Source: Saccharum officinarum
Taxonomy: Eukaryota; Streptophyta; Magnoliopsida; Poales; Poaceae
Reading direction: 5' to 3'
Length of the DNA: 64,000 nucleotides
Assembly: GCA_020631735.1 (NCBI GenBank)
Contig: CM036159.1
Span: 21,615,511-21,679,510, forward strand
The notes beneath the pieces are model-generated. The model saw only the letters and a program-made list of their open reading frames with translations. It was not told where the DNA came from and made no database searches. The position numbers were made by a program, and so were the translations under genes. Position 1 is the stretch's first letter; each line of letters begins with the position of its first letter. This document shows, piece after piece, positions 22,225-33,100 of the stretch.

Positions 22225-22442
22225 TTGTGATATTGACTTTCTTATTTTGCTAACATTAGTTTCCATTGCCGCAGCAATTTTATGTCATGACAATGAAATT
22301 GTAGTGTCTGGTGCTCTTATCTCATGTTGCTTTCGACATAGTTTTGGGTTCCTGTGGATGACATAGCTAAACTATTTAATAAAGATTGGAATTTTTTCAA
22401 TTTTCATAATCGAGTTTTTATACAACTGGAAACTTGGTGGTC

Positions 22443-22542
22443 NNNNNNNNNNNNNNNNNNNNNNNNNNNNNNNNNNNNNNNNNNNNNNNNNNNNNNNNNN
22501 NNNNNNNNNNNNNNNNNNNNNNNNNNNNNNNNNNNNNNNNNN
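22443..22542. other. Assembly gap of 100 N
   Basis: Exactly 100 undetermined bases. A round number usually means a gap of unknown true size, so the distance between the features on either side is not reliable. Confidence 0.98.
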
Positions 22543-25500
22543 GGAGAAATGAGAGAGAGCTAGCTGACTTCGAATCTCTCTGATGACAAAAATGTACAGT
22601 ACATACCAACCGATGAAGGTGCTTGCTTGCTATAACGTCAAGCCATATTGCGGATACTAGCGGGCTTTGTGTCTTTGCCCACCAGTTCCACTAACTATTT
22701 GCACACAATAACTCTGTGGCTGGCGACTACCGCAAAGCCCACATAATCGTTTGGTGGCCAGCTTGGTGGCTGGCGGACGTCCACGACCCGCCCCACCTGC
22801 AAGCTGAGGTTCCTTCGTTACGTTGCCCGCGGGGTCATCAGATTCAGCTTTTGCGATGACGGTGGGGTTGGTGCCGGCCTCTGTGCTCTGTCCCGCCTTG
22901 CGACGAGTTGGACTCGCTCTCGGGCAGCCGAGCTGTTCTTCCTTTGTTTGGTTTTTTCACCGTCCCTCTCCCACCCATCCGCTGGGGTGGATTGGAGAAG
23001 ATGATGGGCGGCACATGGGACGAGCGCCCACGTGCGCGCTCGCTCACTGGCTCCTTGAGAGAATTTCTTCCTCTTTCCCCTCCTCAACCTCTCTCCAACA
23101 CGAATGCGCCATGTAGTCGTACGTCTGTACGTGTACGTACGAGATCTGGAAGCTGAGCTTGCGTGGAGATGGAGTGCGGTAGTTACAGCATTAATCATAG
23201 TTGTCAGCACCATCGTCTCGCTCAGCTGAGTTTCCAGGCCATTTATTTTTATTGATTACAAGACTTGATACCACCAAGTACTCAAGTAGACCAGCTGCAC
23301 CGTTCCAAACACATACGCAAGCGGGTTTGTCTGCGAGGCTATATTAATTCTGTTTCTAAGTGGGTTTTCTTAGTTCTGGATCGAATTACGAATGTAGTTT
23401 CGACTGTAATTCTGGCACATAATGAAGTGCTATTTTCTTTTGGAAAGTAACATTTTGAAGTGCTATTTGAGCGGGTTTTAGGCGCATCTTAATTATATCA
23501 GCGTGCCGCGTGCTTTGTTTAGATCTGGAGGAGTTCAGTCGTCTTCAGATTCGTCTAGAGAGTATGTACGGAACATCTACCAACCCTGCGTCTTATGGGG
23601 TCAAATTAGTGGTTGGATTGGTGTTGCTCGACACACGCCGTCCGGTTTTCTCAACCGATTAGTTTTCACGGATTCAGCTTAGTATCCTGCACCTAGTTAT
23701 AATATGTTGAAAAGACCCTGTCTTATCTTCCATATATGGTTGTGTTAGGGTTCCATATGCACTTATTTTTCTGGCAAAAGATACAACCTGCGGCGCAGAA
23801 GCTTCCGCTCCATACTGCATCTTTGAAAAACAAAATCTATTTTTTAAAGTGTGAAAATAAAAGGTAATGAGCACCCTTATTGACTTGTCTCACACCAAAC
23901 ACGGTGGCGGAGCTAAGTATCTCAGCATTACATACGAACTAACAAAACCCACCAACGTTTGTTGGCCCAGGTAGCTAGCCTCGCGTGCGTGTCCCTGCAT
24001 TATCATGCACGCGCTTTGCCCTTTTAATTCCACAAAGTAGCATGGCAAAGTGCCCTTAATTATACTCCAGTTAGCGGCAGCACTCATGATTAGCGCCGCG
24101 CTAAGCCGTATTGTAGTGCCCTAATCCATGCATCTGCTTTTTATCCTGTCGATCATCAGCTGACAGTACGGTTTATTCAGTGTCAGTAGGTACAAGCTAC
24201 TGATCAGTGAGGCATGCGCATGCATCTGCCACGCATTAGCAACGATGATTGAGCTCGATTAGCACTGGGCAATATAATGCCACGTTATGAAAAAGAAACT
24301 CGATTAGTACGACCATTAGCAGTAAGATAATGATCCGTGTGCATGCCCACTTGTCCAGACCCAATCAGTAGCCTGCTGGCATCCTAATCCACCCATGCCG
24401 CACACTTGGGCCCGTTCTAAACATGCAGCAAGGTCGCAAGAGGAGCATGGTCAGACAGTCAGAGACCTCAGAGATAGATGCCCATCATCGTACAAAAAAC
24501 AAGCTAGCCGTGTTTCGAAAGTATGGGTGTTGGTGGATCAGAATCACCTTGCCTCGGCGTGCCGCGAAGTGGACTTGCATTGTCCCCGTACGCACATCTC
24601 ACCAGGTAGCCAGATTTGACACGCTTCAACCCAACGCAAAACGGTTTCTCTCATTGATCGATCGGCATCACTCACGTACCGATCGAACATACAGCTGCAC
24701 CGCACCGCACACCGCCGGAGCGACGTGACGTGCGGCGCACAGTTTGGTGTGGGGGCGGTGCGCGAATACGCACGTTGGGAAGGGTCTCACCGCCTGGGCG
24801 CCTGCACAGCGGCACAAGTGACGATTCCATCCCATCCATCGCCAGCAGGCACGGCAGCAGCCCCTTATCCGGATACGTCTCGGCGCGACCGCCAACTAAC
24901 TGCACCGACCTCTCGCAAGTCACTAGTACGGAGTACTACTCACTTGTAGTTGGCGTCTGGACACGAGTCATGAGGTGGAGCCGTCGGAGATTGTTGACTG
25001 GTGAAGCTAAAGCTAGCTTAGCTAGAGCCGCTTCTGCTGCTTCTGCCTGCGAAGTGGTGGGGCTGCCGTGATGTGCGCGCGGACAGTGCGGGGGTACGTC
25101 GGCCAGGACAGGCAAATATCTCGCTCGATCGCCTGCCTGCCTGCCTGCGTGCGGCCGAAAACGATGGATCTCGTCCCCTGTACGTGTACTCCTACATGGG
25201 CAGAGATCAATCATGCCGGTTCCGGACCGGAGGCGGTGCAATGCCCGCATCCACGTACTGTACGTACTACGCGTCTGCTTTCGTTGCTGCGCCGGTGTCG
25301 CCTCCCTGACCACCCACCGCACTTGTATGCTGCCATGAAAGGCTACATTGGGGGATCGAATCGCGCCGGTGCTAGTGTCGGTTACGGACACGTTGGTGTC
25401 ATGGGCTCATCCACCTTCATGGTGGGTGCGCGAGGGAATTTCGCCACTAGCTTAGCTGTGGGAAGGGCACGGGTGCGTGTGGGTGCGCTGGTGCTCCTGG

Positions 25501-26338
25501 CCATGTCGTGGCCCAGGTGCATGCCCAGACGGGAGCCGCGTTGCCTCGCCGGCCGCCGGTGCGGTGGGGCGGAGATCGGTGCCCTGCTCCACACGGCCGC
25601 GCGCGTGGGGGCGTCCTCAGCTCGCGCCGCCGGTTTTGTTCGCTTGCGACGCCGCCTGTGGGTTGAAGAGTAGCGGTGGTCGGGGTCGGGGGACGCGGCA
25701 CGACTACACGCGTGGTGCCGGGCGAGCGGAGCTGTGGCGTCGGAGCCGTGCATGGCAGTGGGGTGGGTGGGCGCTGGGCGGGGCAGGATGTGTCGGTGGG
25801 GGCTCGGGCGGCGGCTCCGTGCGTTACGTGCCCGTGGGAACGCGTGACGGGGAATGCTTGTGTGGGTCTGGGTTCTGGAAGTCTGGACCGGGCGGCGGCT
25901 AGGAGCAGCGCGGCGAAGCCAGGACACGTGATGCGGGCCAACAAAATGATAGTGTCCGGATCCCATCTCGTAAAACACTGTAGAGTCGAGGTCCAGACTG
26001 TAGAGGGATTCTCTTCGGCTTCGAGGGAAATATACGGATTTCCAAATTCCAACTCCACTGAGGTCCCCTATGCTATGGCTAGGCTATGCTACGAGAATGA
26101 AGCTGCCGCGCGCGTTCTCATGTGGGTTGTGGCAGCCATGTGCACCCAAATGATTCGGCCACCTTATCCGGAGTCCGGACACACAGTACTGTCCAGTCGA
26201 AGTGACCGCCGACTAGCTGTAGCTGCACGATGACAGCCACAGCCACAAGCGGAGACGCCAGGAAATGGAGCCACCGGGATTGACTGACTTGCCCGTTCCG
26301 TTCGCCTCCTCTGCTGGTTTGCTTCGCTGGCGACACAT
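22543..26338. other. 3.8 kb with no assignable gene
   Basis: Several long open frames occur between 24400 and 26230, but they overlap on both strands. They are Arg/Ala/Pro-rich, as expected from random GC-rich DNA, and show no domain. A short (CCTG)n tract lies near 25131-25150. No splice-linked exons of the transporter at 26976 were recognised. Confidence 0.45.
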
Positions 26339-26520
26339 TGGCCTGTTTAGTAATTTTTGAATTCCCCGTCATATCGAATCTTTGGACACATACATGAAGC
26401 ATTAAATATAGATAAAAAATAAAACTAATTACGCAGTTTAGACGAAATGGACGAGATAATTTTTTTAAACCTAATTAGACTATGATTGGACACTAATTGT
26501 CAAATAACAACGACGGTGTC
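26339..26520. mobile_element. Fragment of a common grass hAT-like MITE
   Basis: The sequence from TGGCCTGTTTAGTAATTTTTG through GGACACATACATGAAGCATTAAATATAG, ATAATTTTTTTAAACCTAATTAGAC and TGATTGGACACTAATTGTCAAATAACAACG is the recognisable body of an abundant sorghum/sugarcane MITE. The right terminus is missing, so it is truncated. Confidence 0.65.
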
Positions 26521-26975
26521 ATTTTGCAAAAAAAAAAAAATTGCAACTAGACAAACCCATTGTCTTGTCGCCGGCGGCGGTTGGGTCATTGCGGTTGCAG
26601 TGGCCAGTGGCCACGCCGGAGCACGAGGTTTTTGTCGTTTCCGCATGTGCTAGTGCTACGAGGGTTGGGCCGTTGGGGGATTGGAAGCGTGTACGGCAGA
26701 AAGGATGAGAGATCCATAATGTACATGCGTGGGCCTGGGCTTTACATGTACTACTAGGGAGCATAAATGGGCCATGAGCGAATGAGCCCATGACCAAAGA
26801 CTCGTGATTCAGTCTTACGTAAACACACCTGCTTCGATGCGTAGTACTGAAATGATTCATCGTGTTCAAACTTGCGCTCCCTCCAACTCCAACGCACATA
26901 AATACATAATAATAAACTATACTCCTACAATGTTGGCATGCTGCTCACTCTTTGGTCCCATGCATCCACCACCAG

Positions 26976-28376
26976 GGCATGTTCCTGCTGACGCTGACGG
27001 CCGGCGCGGACAGCCTGCACCCGCCGGAGTGCGGCGTGGGCGAGACCTGCGAGAAGGCGACGTCGTACCAGTTCGCGGTGCTCTTCATCGCCTTCGCGTT
27101 CCTGGTGCTGGGCTCGGCGGGGATTCGCCCCTGCAGCATGCCCTTCGGCGCCGACCAGTTCGACCCAAACACGGAGTCCGGCAAGCGCGGCATCAACAGC
27201 TTCTTCAACTGGTACTACTTCACCTTCACGGCGGCCATGATGATCTCCGCCACCGTCATCATCTACGTGCAGAGCAACGTGAGCTGGCCCATCGGGCTGG
27301 GCATCCCCACGGCGCTCATGTTCCTGGCCTGCGTGCTCTTCTTCATGGGCACGCGCCTCTACGTGCGGGTGACGCCCGAGGGGAGCCCCTTCACCAGCGT
27401 CGTGCAGGTGCTGGCGGCCGCGCTCAAGAAGCGGTCGCTGAAGCAGCCCAAGGACCCGAAGCAGGACCTCTTCGACCCGCCGCACACCAGCGCCATCGTC
27501 ACCAAGCTGGCGCACACGGACCAGTTCCGCTGCCTCGACAAGGCGGCCATCGTGGCGTCCCCGGACGAGGTGCGCCCCGGCGGCGCCGCGCCCGCGGACC
27601 CCTGGAGGCTCTGCAGCGTGCAGCAGGTGGAGGAGGTCAAGTGCCTCATCCGCATCGTGCCCGTCTGGTCCACGGGGATCATCTACTACGTCGCCGTGGT
27701 GCAGCAGTCCACGTACGTGGTGCTCTCGGCGCTGCAGTCCGACCGCCACCTCGGCCGCGGCGGCTTCCAGATCCCCGCCGCGTCATTCACCGTCTTCGCC
27801 ATGCTCGCGCAGACTCTGTGGATCCCCTTCTACGACCGCCTTCTGCTGCCCAAGCTCCGCAAGATAACGGGCAAGGAGGAGGGGTTCACGCTGCTCCAGC
27901 GCCAGGGCATTGGCATCGCGCTCTCCACCGTGGCCATGGTCATCTCGGCCATCGTCGAGGACCGGCGCCGTGCCATCGCGCTGAGCCAACCGACGCTCGG
28001 CACCACCATCACCGGCGGGGCGATCTCGGCCATGTCCAGCCTGTGGATGGTGCCGCAGCTCATGATCCTGGGACTGTCAGAGGCATTCAACCTCATCAGC
28101 CAGATCGAGTTCTACTACAAGGAGATCCCGGAGCACATGCGCAGCGTGGCGGGGGCGCTCGCCTTCTGCAACCTGGCGCTCGGCAACTACCTCAGCGGCT
28201 TCCTGGTGACCATCGTGCACCGGACCACGGGCTCCGGGCAGAACTGGCTAGCGCAGGACCTCAACAAGGGCCGGCTCGACCTCTTCTACTGGACCATCGC
28301 CGGCATCGGCGTCTTTAACCTCATCTACTTCGTCATCTGCGCCAGGTGGTACAGGTTCAAGGGGGCCAGCAACTGA
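26976..28376 (+). CDS. NRT1/PTR family (NPF2-type) transporter, last exon; upstream exons not found
   Basis: NPF proteins are plasma-membrane or tonoplast proton-coupled carriers of nitrate, peptides, hormones or glucosinolates. The exon starts after an AG acceptor (26974-26975) with GMFLLTLTAGADSLHPPEC and runs uninterrupted to TGA 28374-28376. Family marks are FGADQFDPN, then FNWYYFTFTAAMM, a large loop, WSTGIIYYVAVVQQSTYVV, IPAASFTVFAMLAQTLWIPF, then FYYKEIPEHMRSVAGAL and GNYLSGFLVTIVH, with repeated hydrophobic membrane segments. The wording most resembles NPF2.10/2.11-type members, from memory. About 466 residues are present where the family has 550-620, so roughly the first 100 (first two or three helices, including any ExxER motif) are missing. 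They may lie in the gap at 22443, be lost, or be too diverged to see. The frame is intact, with no stops. It converges on the minus-strand CBM48 gene, whose stop is 1 kb downstream. Confidence 0.85.
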   Translation, partial: GMFLLTLTAGADSLHPPECGVGETCEKATSYQFAVLFIAFAFLVLGSAGIRPCSMPFGADQFDPNTESGKRGINSFFNWYYFTFTAAMMISATVIIYVQSNVSWPIGLGIPTALMFLACVLFFMGTRLYVRVTPEGSPFTSVVQVLAAALKKRSLKQPKDPKQDLFDPPHTSAIVTKLAHTDQFRCLDKAAIVASPDEVRPGGAAPADPWRLCSVQQVEEVKCLIRIVPVWSTGIIYYVAVVQQSTYVVLSALQSDRHLGRGGFQIPAASFTVFAMLAQTLWIPFYDRLLLPKLRKITGKEEGFTLLQRQGIGIALSTVAMVISAIVEDRRRAIALSQPTLGTTITGGAISAMSSLWMVPQLMILGLSEAFNLISQIEFYYKEIPEHMRSVAGALAFCNLALGNYLSGFLVTIVHRTTGSGQNWLAQDLNKGRLDLFYWTIAGIGVFNLIYFVICARWYRFKGASN

Positions 28377-29381
28377 TCCGCCGAGGTGACCGCCGTCTCA
28401 CGATCACGAGTGCAGGCATGAATGATGGCAACTTGGTTGGTGGCTTGGGTAATTGTGTTATGGCCTTGGGAGAGGAGAAAAAAAGGGGACCTTAGAATAA
28501 GGTCATGATAATTACTTGTGTTTACCATAGTAGTTGTTTGATATCGATGCCTCTTTTTTTGTTTATTACTTTATAATTTTGTCACTGGTCCTTTCATTTG
28601 AATCTATAGGATGATCATGTGGCTGATGAAAGAGGAGAAAGAAACAAAAGAGTTGGTTTCTTGTAACTTGTAAGTGGTTAAACTGAAATACAAATGGATG
28701 TAAGATTGAATGAAAGTTTTAGTTCAGTTACCAGCTAATGGTTGCAAGCATTTCCTCCTACGACATGCCTTCACACTTCAGTGACGCTGACCAGGATAAA
28801 CGAATGCCTTCAAAGTTCACTTCCGGTTGGTCTTCATGGCGCACCTACTCATCGTTCAGCACTTCAGCTACAATATAGCCTACCCAGAGGCAACAAAGAT
28901 AAAATTGACCCAAGGATGTTTTTACCTTGGCTGGAACAAATACTCTTCCCACTGCAAACAAAACCTTTACGGCGATTCCTAGCTGGTAGGTGCATCCTAT
29001 TTGGGTTAGATGCAGATAAACATAGCACGTTGATAATGCAACTCCTGCAAACAACTTTTGAATAATTTCGATAATAGACCACCTTCACAGCATATGTTCA
29101 TTACAACATTGTTAACCAGAATCATGAAGCTGGACCAACACCGGGGAGAACGATGACAAGAAAAGAATACACAGCTACTTTCTTCTCCTATCTCAACAGG
29201 GTGACGCATTTCAAACACCCACTGTTTATGTTGTACACACCTATCTAGAAAAGAAAGAAAAAACTTTAGGGAAAGCTGATTAGTTACATGGAGGGACCGA
29301 TCTAATCAGTTGGCATCAACCATACCAACAATGAGCTAGGCAAATGATCTACAAAAATACTACCGGGGTGCAAACTTCAAG
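28377..29381. other. Shared 3' region of two convergent genes
   Basis: 28377-28740 is probably 3' UTR of the transporter; it contains AATAAGG and TGAATGAAAG stretches, but no poly(A) signal is certain. 28741-29381 is probably 3' UTR or flank of the minus-strand CBM48 gene. No coding sequence was recognised. Confidence 0.4.
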
Positions 29382-30103
29382 TCAAGTGACAATCAGAAGG
29401 TTGTTTTCATGCCCATTGTTGTGCACAGTGGGTCGCAGCGGATCATTCTTCCAAACACCATCAACGATAAACTTAATCTGGAGCACATTTGGAAACTATC
29501 AGGGGATGTAAGCATATAGATGATTGGTGTAAAAGGGCAGATGATTACCTCATATCTACCAGGGTACAGTCTCAGATTTAAGGAAAACATGCCGTTTTCT
29601 GATCTTTCCATCTTTCTCTGCAGTGATGTTTAGAACTAGATTATTATCCTTAGAAATGAGATGGCAATGAGGAATAATCACATATGTGGACTATCTTTGC
29701 AAGCAGTGAGTTACACTAGCGCCAGTAGATTTCCTACACCAAACATGACTTGCAAAAATCGACTTTGCATTTGTTGCTTGGAAACAGAGTCAAAGTATGC
29801 CTTTTGGTTCAAAATCTGCTTTGGTCCTTAGTTACAAGGACAGCAAACATGGATTAGTGAACCTCATTGAACTCAGCAATACTATACCCACCTACTGACC
29901 ATTAATTTGAAAAATCCAGCACAAATTCAAAGATCTATGGTCCTACAGATAAGTGTTCTTGCCCACAAGCAATTCAGCTGCTAATCAGCAGTAATAAACA
30001 ACAAAATATATTTCTTGTTCTAGAATGTAACCAAGGTCCCTGTTTCTCATCTCTTTTGGGTTTCATCTCTAGCCTGCCCCAACTTGCTTGGGACAAAAGG
30101 CTA

Positions 30104-30152
<49 letters not shown>

Positions 30153-33100
30153 GAGAATGTAACCAAGGCATCATGCAATGCGCTATCATGAAGCTAACAA
30201 TGTGTGGACACACGATTCAAAGCAGATATATAAATTATGCACTCCACATAGTTAGAATCTTCCTCTGTTACGGCGGCGAGCTTTGCTGCGGAGGAAGTAT
30301 GGAGGGGAGGCGATGGGATGAGGCTTGCTGCTCCGGCTGCGGCGAGTCGGCACCGTGGCGGCGCGAGGCTGGAACACGCGGAGCGGAAAAACAGAATGAC
30401 ATTAAAGAACCGGATTGGCTAGGAGCCCAAGGGAGACGTAAGTCTCAATCCCAGGCTGAGATTTCATTAACTGACTGTGTGGCCAATATAGGCGATTGTA
30501 GCACTTGCTAACAAACTTGACTAACAAACCTCCTAAAATTACTCAAGCCAATCTAACAAACTGAAGTAAACTCTGATGCTACGCCAATTGACTCGGGACG
30601 CTGGGCGTGGTGACCGCGCACGGCTCGCTGCTTGTGGCCTGCGCCTAGCCACTGTGCCTCCTCTTCCTCTGGTAGGTGCGACCCACCATAACATCTCTCC
30701 CCCCCCTCGGAGAACAGCTCGTCCTCGAGCTGGAAGGAGGGATGGGCCGCACGGAACTCGTCGAGCTGCTCCCATGTAGCGTCAGAGGGAGGCACGTCGG
30801 CCCACTGCACCAAGACGTGCCAGACGCCCCGGTGCAGACTAGCACGGAGCACCCGGTCCGGCTGCAGGAGCGGCCTGCCATGACGCAGAGGGGGCAGTGC
30901 TGGCACCGTGGACGGAGGAGGACCATGTAGAGGCTTGAGCACACCTACATGAAAAACATCGTGAATTCTGGCACCCTTCGGCAACTGCAGCTTGTAGGAA
31001 ACCTTGCCCACACGTTCGAGCACCCTGTAGGGCCCGGCATACTTGGGCCGAGCTTGCCTCGACTGCCCGGCGCCAGGGACTGAGTGGGACAGTTGAGAAG
31101 ACGCAGCCACACCCAATCCCCGACGTCGAACTCCAGTGGACGATGGTTGGCGTCGTAGTGCTTGCGGGCGTATTCTTGAGCTTGAAGAAGACGGACGCGC
31201 ACCTCGGCGAGGAACTCGTCGCGGTTCGCGAACAGCGTGTCAACCGCCTCAGTGCGCGCTGTGCCCGGCGCATAGGGCAGGAGGTCAGGAGGCGCACGTC
31301 CATAGACCACGGTGAACGGCGAAGTCTGCAGGGCTGAGTGGTAGGCTGTGTTGTAGCAGTATTCGGCCCATGGGAGCTAGTCGAGCCAGTCGCGAGGGCG
31401 GTCGCCGGTGAGACATCGGAGGTACATGGCGATGGTCTTATTGACCGCCTCGGACTGGCCATCCGTCTGCGGGTGAAACGCAGTGCTCATGCGGAGCTGC
31501 ACTCCGGCCTGACGGAAGAGATCACGCCAAACGTTCCTGGTAAACACCGGGTCGCGATCACTGACGATGGAGTCGGGGAAGCCATGGAGCCGGACAATGT
31601 CGGTGAAGAAGGCTCTCGCGACCGACGACGCCGTGTACGGATGCCCCAATGGTATGAAGTGGGCGTACTTGGAGAACCTGTCCACCACAGTTAGTAGAAC
31701 ACTCTTGCCATGTACCTTGGGTAAGGCCTCGATGAAGTCAATGGCGATGTCCGCCCAGACACGGGACGACACAGGCAGTGGCTGCAGGAGTCCGGCGGGG
31801 TGCAGCGTCTCTGTTTTGTTCCGCTGACATGTCGCACACGAACGGACATAGTCACGGACGACGCGGCGATCGTGCTCGATGAAGAACTCCGAGCGAAGGC
31901 GCTGGAGCGTCTTCTGGATGCCCTCGTGGCCGCCAGTGTGTGCCAGCTGCAAGACGTCAGGAAGAACCTCCGAGGTGGTCGGCACAAACACGCGGTCCTT
32001 GTGGAGGACGAGACCCTCGTGGACGCGCCAGGAGTCGCCGTGGTCACCAGCAGCCACGGCGTCCCGGAACGCCCGCAGCTCCCTGGAGGCCTCCAGCTCG
32101 CGGCGGAGGTCGGCGAACAGCTGGAACGTGGGCACGGAGACCTCCCCCGCGGGTTGGTCCTGCAGCGCCAGGGCCGCCAGCAGCGGTTCATCGCCGTCCC
32201 GGCGTGAAAGGGCGTCGGCGACGGTGTTGAGGCGGCCTGGACGGTACTCCACCCGGAAATCGAAGCCGAACAACTTGCTGATCCAATGATGCTACGGTAT
32301 CGTCGAAAGCCGTTGGTCGAGCATAAACTTCAATGCATAGTGATCTGTCCGGACGACGAACGCCCCCCCCCCCATAGATAGGGACGCCAGTGGCGGACTG
32401 CATGTACCAGGCCGATGAGTTCACGCTCGTACGCCGCTACCTTGAGATGACGAGCAGCGAACGGCCGGCTGAAGAAGGCAATGGGGCCGGCTCCTTGGTG
32501 TAGGACTGCACCAAATCCGGAACCCGACGCGTCACAGTCAACGATGAAATCCTTGTTGAAGTCAGGTAGGTGCAACACAGGTGCTGCAGAAAGCGCCTTC
32601 TGGAGGGCCTCAAACGCCGCTGTGGCAGCGTCAGACCACTGGAACGCCTCCTTGCGTAGGAGCTGCGTCAGGGGTGCTGCTATGGTGCCGAAATCCTGAA
32701 TGAAGTGCCGGTAGTATCCGGCCAAGCCAAGGAAACCACGCAGTCCCCGTGCTGAACGTGGCTGTGGCTAGGATTGCACCGTTGCAACCTTGGTGGTATC
32801 CATGGCAACGCCCGCCTCTGAGATGACATGGCCGAGGTACTGAACAGAGGTGGTGGCAAAGGAACACTTCGAGCATTTAATGTGCAGCTGATGTTCCCGT
32901 AGCACCTGGAGGACGGCGCGCAGCTGCTGTAGGTGTTCCGTACATGATGAACTGTACACAAGGATGTCGTCGAAGAACACCAAAACGCAGCGCCGAAGAA
33001 AGGGCTTGAGGACGAAGTTCATGAGCGCTTGGAACGTCGAGGGCGCATTGGAGAGGCCGAACGGCATGACCAAAAAATTCGAAATGGCCATGGTGCGTGC

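Noticed and set aside
24395..26233. Several overlapping long frames on both strands
   Set aside because: No frame has a recognisable motif, the frames overlap antisense, and composition explains their length.
26925..27749. Minus-strand frame of 274 codons
   Set aside because: Antisense shadow of the high-GC transporter exon.
26804..28318. Long plus-strand open frame of 504 codons over the transporter exon
   Set aside because: It is an Arg/Pro/His-rich shadow frame of the NPF exon and has no membrane segments or domain. Codon bias and homology favour the other frame.
29974..30213. Polyglutamine frame on the minus strand
   Set aside because: It is only the reverse complement of the (GTT)n retroposon tail.
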